From positions 13,090,345 through 13,154,344 of the forward strand of contig CM073326.1 in NCBI GenBank assembly GCA_037043015.1: a DNA stretch of 64,000 nucleotides, written 5' to 3'. Origin of the DNA: Bryum argenteum. Its lineage: Eukaryota; Streptophyta; Bryopsida; Bryales; Bryaceae. The notes below the pieces were generated by a model. That model searched no databases and had not been told where the DNA came from. It was given only the letters and a program-made list of their open reading frames with translations. Positions 54,901 through 64,000 of the stretch are shown in pieces. Both the position numbers and the translations under genes were made by a program. Within the stretch, counting starts at the first letter, position 1; each line of letters begins with the position of its first letter.

Positions 54901-56413
54901 TGTCACATGCCTTTCCAAAGGATGCCCGAACACCGTGGTCAGCCAAGAGGACCCCGAAAGTGACGCCTTAGGCTTCGCAAGAAACAAGTTGAGGTGACCA
55001 AGGAGAGTTCCGAGCAAACAGCACGCAATAGCGTCGTACTTGGGACGAACTTGGTAGTGTGCCTTACATGGTTGAAAACCTTGTTAAAGTACGCATCCAT
55101 GGGTCCAAAGAACGCGCGATTTGGAGTTGTGAGTCATGAGATATGGCTCTACAAAGTTGGAGCGCGTTCGGGGACACTCCGTGACTCGGGAGTGTTGCCT
55201 TTCGGGACTCAATGTGTTGACCTTCGTGGAAGGCAGCATGTTGCATATCGTTGGAAACTAATGACAAGGGCATTCTAAAATGCTAAAGCTCATGATGAGC
55301 AAAGCAATAGTCTTGGAGATATGGCTCCTCAAAGTGGTCGGGACTTCGGGACTCGGGAATGTTGCCTCCGGGGACACCGAATGTTCAGAGGGGCATATCT
55401 CCTCATGGCAGGTCCAATTGGGGCAAGTAGGTAGTGTATCAATATCTACTCAAGGAGTAGATGTCGAAAATGGGCTCGCACGGTCCATTTGAATACCTGA
55501 GCTTCGAGTTAGCCCGAGAAATAGATACGGCCCGTTTTTTAGGCTAAGGCAAAAACGGGTGGTCTTTCAAAAAGAAAGTGTGTCACAGAAGGCCCCTCAA
55601 CACAAGAGAGGGGGCCTACCAAAGACTCCAGAGAGTACTATGAGGAGGGGTGGTCTCCCTCCTCACTTGCACATGGTGGCATGAGGAGCCGGGGTGGCTC
55701 CAAGGGGTGAGGATTGGGATGGGGCCTCACTCTCGCACCTTGTGAAAAATGGTGAGTGTTTTGGAGCATCTCTAAACATGGGGTTGGGAAGTGTCCCTCT
55801 CCAAGTTAGTCCTCATGATAAGTAGTGTCGGTTCCTGGGAGTGACTGGGAATGGCTCAAAACAGTGAGGCATGGAAAAGAAGCCTCACTCTCACATCTTG
55901 GGAATTATGAGATGCTCTTGAGCATCCCGCAACATTGGGTTGGAAAGAGTCCCGCTCCAAACTAGTCCCCGGGAAAAGTAGTGCCGGATTCCGGGACAAT
56001 TTCCGGCAAAGTCCCGAATGGAGTGAGAAACAAGAGTGGAAGCGGACTAGTGGGAAGTTAGACATTGAATAAGGGCAGTTTGCTTCGGTTGTGATTAGTG
56101 TCACCCTTGGGAGCTTGGACATTTGTGAAAGGCCGCCCCGTGCCACCAAGTGACATGCCCATGTGTTGGTGGGAGTTCCGGGTAATGAGTATCGGATAAT
56201 GAGTTATGGGGTCAAGGTGGGTTGGACACCTTGACTTAGAATGGTGCTAACATTGTGTGTGTGGGGCACATGCAAGTGTTAGCTAAGTCATGGCCAATTG
56301 CTACCAACTAAGTGAGTCGGGATTCCGCTACCAAGTAAGGCTCACTGAAAAGAAAAAAAAAATAAAAATAAAAATAAATAAATAAATAAAATGGAGTAAT
56401 TAGCGTCATGACA
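54901..56413. mobile_element. Solo LTR (1,513 bp) of an unidentified LTR retrotransposon
   Basis: It starts TGTCACATG and ends CATGACA (TG...CA with a short inverted repeat), and is flanked by the 5-bp duplication AGCAG (54896-54900 and 56414-56418). No internal coding region is present. It lies between two similar Arg/Gly/Ser-rich coding-like tracts, so it appears inserted into an older coding block. Its age cannot be estimated from a single LTR; the flanking duplication is still exact. Confidence 0.78.
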
Positions 56414-56418
56414 AGCAG

Positions 56419-57363
56419 ACGATGGTTCGCCATCTCGAGCTATAGGAGCAGACGATGCCTCACCACGACGAGCACGACCACCAGACGACGATGATTCACG
56501 ACGAGCACGACCACCTGACGACAATGATTCACCACGACCACGACGAGCAGATCGAGTAAACTCAGCCTCAAGCGAATACCCAGGCTTAGGACCATGAACG
56601 CAAGCTGGATTCACATAGGCGTCCACACAAATGTCGTTGGCATCGAGATTAAAACTATCATCCCCGACGGCTATGTATTTCTCCAACTCATTTTCGTCCT
56701 CGTAGACAATATGAGTCTGAAGATTAAGCATCTGTCAAATGAAAACACTGAGTAAGTCTAGTAAGAATAACGTCAAGTGAAGCTATCGTATTTAAGCTTG
56801 AGCGGAGTTAAATTGACAAGTAGAACAGAAAGAGCAGATAGAAACGCGACAAAAAACAGACATTTAGGTGGGATCGAGCTAAACGCCCAGATGAATGTCA
56901 AACTTACTATTCCTGCAAGCATGGGCTTCGTGCCTGCCATAATCGACAGAAATCTGTTTCCTGGAACGATAAACATTCTCAGTATGCGAATGTAGAACTT
57001 TAAGCGCAACTTGTTCTCGTTGATGCTGAAATCGAACTCCCTGTACGCTCCTGGTTTGTGGTTCATGGGCAAATCCGGGGCGTAGAATGTCTCCGGAATA
57101 GCATCGAATAGATTGGCTACTTGGTGGGTCCTCTTCGCAAGAAACAAGAGCGGAATGAGGTGTTTGTCCGAGACTTTTTCCTCCTGGATACTATTAAAAC
57201 GCTCATTGCTCGAAGGACAATACTGCAGAGTGTTAGACTTGTACTCATTCTTGAACGCGTTAAAATACACAACGGCTTGGCAATTTCGATCGGAGGTCTC
57301 CGTAATAATAAGCCATTTGTCAGGATTTTTTATGCAAGGATGTGAACCGCCGATACGGTTCAC
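56419..57363 (-). pseudogene. Decayed coding blocks of unknown family
   Basis: The minus frame 57363-56908 includes 'HPCIKNPDKWLIITETSDRN', 'EEKVSDKHLIPLLFLAKRTH' and 'FYIRILRMFIVPGNRFLSIM'. A plausible GT-AG intron (56732-56907) then leads to a block beginning MLNLQTHIVYEDENELEKY and ending in Ser-Gly-Gly-Arg modules at the solo LTR. The composition and module type match the block at 53359-54900. Family not recognised; the state looks degraded. Confidence 0.4.
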
Positions 57364-60290
57364 GCTTGTGCGAATTACTTTCTATAAACTTTACTTTAAT
57401 TTATTCATATTAAAATTCCCTAATTGGGACATTTAGGCTAATTATTCCATTTTCCGGAAAATCCATGATATTTGGAGGGATCTTGCCTAAAGCCCTCGGC
57501 ATTGATTTAGTTTATTTTAAATTAGTTATGTTGATTGGTGTCAAAGTATTATGACATGTTTCGGGTATGTTTTATGTCTCCATTATTATTCATAAATTAG
57601 CAAACGTACACGTGATTGCTTAAATTCCTCCTAGTTAATAATTAAAGAACCTAAGTAAACCCTGCGGATGAATTTTCCGGATGAACAAAGATTCATCCGT
57701 TTGGAACGGATGAAGTTTTGCTCCGTCCAACCAGGCCGAATTGGGTCAGGGAGGAGAGAGAGAGCTAGGGTTTTTTATGGTTTTGGGAGCGTGTGTGCAG
57801 AGTTGAGATCGAGAATTGGTTTCGGTCACGTTTTTTGTAGTGTTTTTTGTGGAAGTGTGCGTATGACTGTAGTGGAAGTGTGTGTATGACTGTAGTAGAA
57901 GTGTGCGTGTGACTGTGGAGAAAAGTGTGTGCAGATTTTTTTGGTAGGAGAGAGAGTTCGGGGTTCGAAGGAGAAAACTACTCGTTTTTGGGCGAGACTG
58001 TCTGGAGGTTAGATTGACTATTGACAAGAAAGGCTGATTGTGCTTCGTAGAACACTGGCCCAAGATCTAGACTCTGAGAAGGCGAGGAACGCGACGACAG
58101 GAGGACGATGAGCGAGAAGACCAGTTCGAGAGGCCGCCGACAGCTTCGACGGAATGAGCGGCAACAGCGGTCGGGAAGTTCGAAGGTCGACTCCAGCCCC
58201 AGCCGGAAGAGCGAACGCCAGCATCGGACCAACAGCACGAGAGCGCTACAGTGTCGGCCGTTGAATCGCCGGCATCGGCGGACTTCCACCGACCAACATT
58301 GCCGGAGTGCAAAGCGACAGGGCAGTCGGCACATCTCGGTGCCGACAACAGTGCGGGAGGACGACGACATACAACTTCTGCAAAACCAGCACCGCGTTGC
58401 GGGCGGATCGGCGGTTCGACATCAGCACAATCATCACGAGCAACTCATCGATCGGCAGTGACAGCACCCAGCAGCTTCACGCCGAAGGCAACTCCGGCAA
58501 CATCCTGGGAGTAGAGCGTAGATCCTGATCGGGGAAGCTTACCGACACCGGCAGTGTGGGGTGGAGCGTCAGCAACTTGACGAGGACCGGCTAGCAGCAC
58601 GAGTCCCGGCAGGACCAACAGCACCGAATCGAAGAGAAAGGTCGGCGGAGCGAGACGATGGCAGTAACAGCCGGAAGGTCGGCGCAGGCGGAGCGCCGAA
58701 CAACGACGACAAAATCGAACGGCGGAGCGCAACCCGGCAGCTTGACACCGGAGCGGAGGCTGCTTCACCCAACCACTGCCCCTCCGGATGACAATACGGA
58801 GGGTTGAGAGGGGATATTAGAGAGGGAGTCCTTCTCTCCTCTTTTCTTGCTTTTATTTATGATTGTTTGTTAGATTGCTTTAGTATGGTTTGTGAACTTT
58901 TTTTCCTTAAAAATGGCAACTTCATTGCCCAAAAATGATTATCTTGATTTAATTTAGCGATGTTTTGCACTTGTAATTTGAATTGTGTGTGTATTAAATT
59001 GTTTTGAGTTGTGTGCGTTTTGGAATGAGTTGCTTGTTATTGTGTTTCTTGTGGTGTTACGGTGTTGTATGTTTGTGCTCGCTGGTGCAAGTCTTGCCTA
59101 GATACAGGTCAATTTCTGCCGGTGAAGAGTTAGACGCGGAAGCGCTGTCCAAAAATCCCCGGTTTTGACTCAAATCCTGCATAAAATTCATGGAATGCTC
59201 GAATAGATTGATTGCTAGGGTATGTACGTTAATAAGATTGCATTGGTAGAAGATAAGAGTGGTTTTGAGTTGACTTCCACACCCTTGTGACACAAAAATG
59301 TGTCATGAACCTCTTAGTTCACACGAGTTTTAGAGGTCTTAGAAGTGGAATTGGCATAAAAGCTCCTCAATTCTGAGCCCTATGTCTTTGGTGGTCATTT
59401 GGAGGCCATTTGAGCTTCTTAAGGTGGGTTTAAGAGTTAAATTATTGCTGAAATTGCTTGTTTGTATGTGAATGAGGGTTAATTGCATGATTTGATTTTT
59501 TTTGTTGCATTTGAGTTGAATTGCAATAGTGTATGAGGAAACTGGGTGTCTGTTGCTCTCCTTCCCCAGATGCATCAGTCGGAAGGAGGGAGGGGTGCTC
59601 CAAGTAGTCGTGAGGCATCACCCGAGCCTGAAGGGGCTACGAGCCCTGACAGGAATACTGCCTCGTATGGAGCTGGTGGAATTCCGGTAGGGCTGACAGC
59701 AGTTGTCGATGAAGCCACGGCCTTCGAGAATGATGTTAATAAGGTAACCCTGAAGGCTTACCTTCGGGGGGGGGACATGGAGCGAGTACCCGGAGACGTT
59801 GCCTTTCGATCCTGAGTCGGTCCCAGAGAAGCTTGCTGTAAAGCCAAAGACAAGCAAGCAGGCGAAGAAGGGGACCAAGAAGTGGTTCAAAGTTGTACAT
59901 GATTGTAGGTAAATAACCAATAGATCAATGACCTATTGATATTCACAACAACGATGCAATGCAAAGACTTCAAACCTAAATGAACCAAAACTTTGTGAAG
60001 AGAATTAAACAAAGGTAAACCCTGTCATTCAAAACCACAATAGTTTTCGCCATTTCTTCTTAAGTGATTTATTTTTCCAACTCTATTGAATAGAATAACA
60101 TGAATAAACTCAAAATAACACACAAAATAAAATAAAAGATGGTTTTACTCAAGAAGTGGTTTAAAAACCGGACAATTGAAATTTGGCCTCCCAAGGGATC
60201 AAACACCGAATCCTTCCAAGGCATTAAGGAAGTCATTGAAGCAAACATTAGACGTATCGTCCACTCTATTTCTGTGGCCCGGGACGCATC
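57364..60290. other. Mixed region: AT-rich, GC-rich island, leader-like sequence
   Basis: 57380-57660 is AT-rich. Around 57694-57716 there is a small hairpin (ttcatccg...cggatgaa). 57838-57925 holds a ~24-bp repeat in three units (gtgtgcgtatgactgtagtg). 58080-58790 is a GC/CpG-rich island with overlapping frames on both strands and no motif. 59577-59815 is a short Glu/Pro-rich coding-like frame (MHQSEGGRGAPSSREASPEP). It resembles in layout the leader and start of a retroelement or a host gene, but no matched terminal repeats or conserved domains were found. Confidence 0.35.
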
Positions 60291-60399
60291 TTAGGTCGAT
60301 GATGCCCAACGCGAACCTACTATCGTTTCAACTGTACCCATTATCCTAATATCAAATTGGAATGTCTTAGCATCAAGCATTCGTGTACGAAGAGCCGGA

Positions 60400-61074
60400 G
60401 TTAACATCCACGAACATCCAAAAACTTCTTGAAGAACTCCGCAGCGTACTCGGAGATCTCCTCTGAACTCTTGTTTTTTGTCCTCTTCTGGCGGTAGTCG
60501 CTGAAGAAGGTGTCCCCGGAACGGAAAGGAGTATCGACGTAGTCTGCCGGTTGACGTTGTAATCGTACTTAAACTGATTCCATTTTTCAATGACAAATTT
60601 ATCGGCACTGTCGAATAACCTCAGTGGTAGTTTGATGTTGTGGAGCTCTCTGGCAAGACATTTTTTCTTTTTGCGCTTCTTCATCCACATCTTTAGCGAA
60701 ACGCACTCCCAGCAGTTGACCTTCGGTTTTTTTAAAGACACCTTGGGATACGGTAGGTCCTGATTGGGAGTCTTATTCAGAAGATGTTGAGCTAGTGTCT
60801 TTAAGTCGTGCTCCTCCAATCCTGACATGCACTTGAAGATATCGCGGCTCAAGAAAACCTCTTTGACTTTCGACTCACAGTCACGATACCGGTTAAAAGG
60901 TTCGCAAGTATCAGGGTCGATCAATTGTCCTAGCCCGTTTACAACGATAACGTCGAACCATACTTGGTATACTTCCTCGGAAGCAGTGATGATTTCCAAT
61001 TTGTTGGGGAGGTCCGTTGACTTTAAGAGCTTGTCGAGTGATTTCGTGTTGATACTCATAAAGCGTTTCACCAT
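60400..61074 (-). pseudogene. Coding block of unknown family
   Basis: The minus frame from 61074 starts MVKRFMSINTKSLDKLL and contains 'QVWFDVIVVNGLGQLIDPDT', 'CMSGLEEHDLKTLAQHLLNK', a Lys-rich run (KMWMKKRKKKK) and 'LFDSADKFVIEKWNQFKYDY'. A good acceptor (tcttcttcag) lies just upstream at about 61088, suggesting an upstream exon. The frame is disturbed near its end. It does not match any family I know, and its neighbours on the same strand are similarly decayed. Confidence 0.45.
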
Positions 61075-61299
61075 GGCCTTCCAAAATCCTGAAGAAGAAA
61101 GAGCGACTTAATTTACAGACATTTTGGAATGATAGTGAACGAATTCAACGCGAATATAGCTCGAGTCGAGCTAAACGCCTTAAATCTAGCTGAATGAGCC
61201 TAAACGCCATTGACCAGACGTATGAATGGATACTGAATCCATTTACCGAATGAAAAATGGAAAGCAGCTGATATAAAAAGACACTTAACAGACATAAAA

Positions 61300-62150
61300 A
61301 TAACATATGTTTCAAGACCTACCACATACTGTCGAAATGATAAATTGCTCGGAAATGACTCACGATCGTGACTTGCCTTCTGACTACACTTCGCGCGGGC
61401 GATCCATATTCCAACCAAACACTCGCGCCAAGATATTCTCGCCTTTTTTATGTGAATGTCTCAAAGATTGTTGGTCTTTTTGCCACGATGCACGACGGGT
61501 CCACGATGATCTTCACAAAACGCCAAACACCGCGCTCGTTGTTTCTTCGCGCGTAATCTTATCCGCCGCGATTCTAGCCTCCTCGACGCCTTCTACACGG
61601 CCGAATACGACGATGTCCATCGACGACACGGAATCAACTTTAAAGAGAGAGCGATCCCGCCTCACGTCTCGTGAGCCTCACCCATCACGCACGACGACGA
61701 TCGTCCCGTCTAGGTTCAAATCGACAGATTCGGCCCATATATCCTCAGAATGCACAACCTGCGCTGCTTTACGGATGATGTATCGCGCGATTCGCTTTCA
61801 CGGCGAGATCGACGACACGCCGACCAGAAATGTTCCTCGCCATAAACGTAATAATACGGCCGACTTTTCCGAGAAATCCTTCATAATCTTACTTGCTGCT
61901 ACATAGTCAATTTTCTTCTGTATTGTGACATATTTAATAGAAGGATTCAAGTAAGTAAAAATATTGCCTTCCAAATTACTCTTAGATTTCTTACCCTTCT
62001 TAACTGGAGAAGAGTTCGAGTTGCGGCGTTTCCTCGAAAGCGAAGAAGTTGTCTTTATGAACGCTATTTCCGATCGAGTTGTTTCTGACCCGATACCTCA
62101 TCAAAAGCAACCACAAGTGCCTTCTGTGCGGGAGCTTTACCTTTAACTTT
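61300..62150 (-). pseudogene. Old decayed coding region of unknown family
   Basis: One minus-strand frame keeps protein-like composition over much of the region, e.g. 'SPVKKGKKSKSNLEGNIFTY', 'SIKYVTIQKKIDYVAASKIM', 'AQVVHSEDIWAESVDLNLDG' and 'DIVVFGRVEGVEEARIAADK'. It is broken several times. It contrasts with the very AT-rich sequence on its far side. The family is not recognised. Confidence 0.4.
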
Positions 62151-62990
62151 GCTTAACTCGCAATCATTCAAGGCACTTCAGATATTCATGGTATATTGTT
62201 GATAGGTCTGAACGAATTTCTTAGGAGAGCTTAGATTGAGTATCCCCTTGACAATGCATCTACGATATATTGAAGAGTATTGTACGGTACTTTTACACAG
62301 AATTTTATTCATTCAAAAATATAGTTTGCGTACTATATTAGATATGTTACAACCACATTATTTGTAAGCGATCTAACAACTTATGTTAGTTTGACTTATA
62401 AAATTATGAGAATAATTAGATTATTGAAGTGATGACAATGGAGCTTGAATTGAGCCAAATATACTGTGTGGGTACGTTTCGGTCGGCTTGAGTATAATTT
62501 ACAAAATCAATAAATAATACCATTATAACGAGTTACGTGTTTGTAAGTATTAAAACGTCAAATAGATGAAGAGTTTTAAAATTTGTATTATTTACGTTTT
62601 TCAAAAACAAATTTGTTAATTTAAATCCAAAAAAGAATAATAAACTTATATATTCTAACGCTATTAATAATAATAAATAGAAATTATATTATGTAAACTC
62701 ATTATCTTATTTTTTGTGAAATATAACATTATTATGCGTAAATTGCTTCATATGTCAATGATAGAAGTAAATTTATTACAATTAAAATAAATTCGGTTTG
62801 ATTAAGTTTTCGCTGTACCGTTTTTGAAATTAATTTACGTTTGTTTTAACTACGTAAATGTGAATTTAAAAATGTACAACGTTTTGAAGAATATTGAGAC
62901 TTAATATATTAGTTTCTTTATTTGGTTTTCATAAATCTTATTCTAATGGTTTCACAAGATCAAATCCTTTTACACAAAAGAATAGTATTG
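62151..62990. other. AT-rich spacer, no gene seen
   Basis: Very AT-rich, with short simple repeats and no frame of interest. Confidence 0.6.
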
Positions 62991-63676
62991 ATCGGACGTT
63001 CTTCATATTTTCTCTGTCCTACATATTTAAGTATTTATTCTATTATTTGATCTGAAAGCATAAAAATTTAGTTCCAAGTGTAAGTTAACAATGCTCATGC
63101 AAAATTAAGAACTTATTTGGAATTTTAGACCTTCATGTAATTAGTTTAAAGAGTTATGAGAACAATAATATAGAAAAACTTGTATAGCCTAAAAACAAAA
63201 ATAGTTTATATAAATGAGTAAGTGCCATTTATGAGTTAGTTAATTTTAGAAAGGGAAAAAGTGTTTAGAAAATAGTAAATTTCAAATTTTGCAAAATTTC
63301 AAAAGAAAACAAATTGTAAATTGGAATTGGAAATTTCTAAGCTTAATGCCGGAAATTTCAAATTCTACCCTCCTAGAGGCTCTAAAAGATCTTGCCAATG
63401 TGACTTGGAAATTTGGGTTGGTTTATGGTCATAAACATATGATTATAAATCATTGATTACAATATTATTTTATTTTCTACCCTAGTCGGCCTTAAAACAT
63501 CATCATGCCTTCAAAATTTCTAAAACTCGAATTTGACTTCGCAAGCTTTTGCAAATACACCTTGTAGTATAGGAAACATTCAATATAATTTTAGGCCGTA
63601 GTATCAAGTCTAACCCTTTCATAAAAAATGCCCAAAATAGCAAAAAGTCATTTCGGCTTTCTTCGAGCTTCAAGGG
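62991..63676. mobile_element. Degraded piggyBac-like relic
   Basis: Shares 'aacaatgctcatgcaaaatt' and 'gaccttcatgtaatt' with the left part, and 'gcttttgcaaatacacc', 'tgcccaaaatagcaaaaag' and 'atttcggctttcttcgagct' with the right part, of the element family at 17978 and 44762. The right end reads 'tcaagggttgaa' where 'tttaggggttaa' is expected, so the terminus has decayed. Confidence 0.55.
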
Positions 63677-64000
63677 TTGAATACAAAATTTCAACTACAA
63701 AGCAAAGATCTCTTTAGTTCATTGAAACTTGCTCAACTTGAAAGTAAACATGAAATGCTAGTTTACTTCAAATTTTTACAGTAAAAAGGATAGAATGAAT
63801 ATAGAGGAGTTGAAAAAAACAAAATGAGACACTTGTTGTGGGACAATTTAGAACGATTATTTTTGGAAAGAGAGTAGAACTTGTGAAAGATGGTTTGAGG
63901 TTTGTATAAGATTGATTATTTTGACAGTAGAGGTGAAGATATTTTTAAAATAGATTTCTTGTGAATGAAAAATGGTAGAATAAGCGAGAAGGAAAGTGTT
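63677..64000. other. AT-rich spacer, no gene seen
   Basis: No frame or structured repeat could be supported up to the window end. Confidence 0.6.

Noticed and set aside
58080-58790. Overlapping Arg/Ser-rich frames on both strands in the GC island
   Set aside because: Open in several frames at once because of GC-rich composition; no motif and no splice-supported model.
57380-60290. A second LTR retrotransposon (AT-rich start, GC-rich leader, short coding frame)
   Set aside because: No matched terminal repeats, target duplication, primer-binding site or retroelement domain could be found; kept only as an uncertain region.
60400-62150. Integrated giant-virus segment
   Set aside because: The region looks foreign in style, but no hallmark gene (major capsid, DNA polymerase, packaging ATPase, late transcription factor) is visible and putative introns are present; not claimed.

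Overview
The window looks like nuclear DNA of a land plant. It holds a RETICULATA-family (DUF3411) plastid protein and two KIN-10A/PAKRP2-type phragmoplast kinesins, and its genes have GT-AG introns that can be joined in phase. TTTAGGG-type (plant telomere / telo-box) motifs recur. GC-rich compact exons sit in AT-rich, transposon-rich spacers. DNA transposons (piggyBac, Tc1 DD34E, Helitron, PIF/Harbinger-like) dominate and almost no LTR-retrotransposon coding is visible. I suspect a non-seed plant (bryophyte, lycophyte or fern), but that is inference.

Layout. 1-924: 3' end of a RETICULATA-related gene. 1.0-3.7 kb: diverged tandem units split by a decayed Tc1-like element (1916-3563). 4888-8156: a five-exon JMJD7-type JmjC gene with a foldback in intron 1 and a telomere-motif minisatellite in intron 2. 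9761-14623: two non-autonomous Helitrons, each with a captured, broken, divergent protein-kinase fragment. 16.5-26.1 kb: MITE field with piggyBac-type TTAA elements (some nested in each other), PIF/Harbinger-like elements and other foldbacks. 27378-30340: seven-exon plant gene of unknown function (515 aa). 32473-42152: two head-to-head KIN-10A paralogues forming a ~4 kb-arm inverted duplication. 43.4-50.5 kb: two TTAA-flanked piggyBac elements in a simple tandem array; the second (5.7 kb) carries a decayed DDD transposase. 51.3-62.2 kb: decayed minus-strand coding blocks of largely unknown nature, including an FCP1-like phosphatase relic and a solo LTR inserted in an Arg/Gly/Ser-rich frame. 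62.2-64.0 kb: AT-rich spacer with a degraded piggyBac-like end.

How the parts relate. The intact host genes (RETICULATA-related, JMJD7-like, the 515-aa gene, the kinesin pair) show no shared pathway. The mobile part is more coherent. The transposase-bearing piggyBac relic at 44762-50452 has the same TTAA + CCCCTAAA-type ends and the same subterminal motifs as several short elements, so it or a relative plausibly mobilised them. All gene models were assembled by eye, and family calls rest on recalled motifs, not on database searches.
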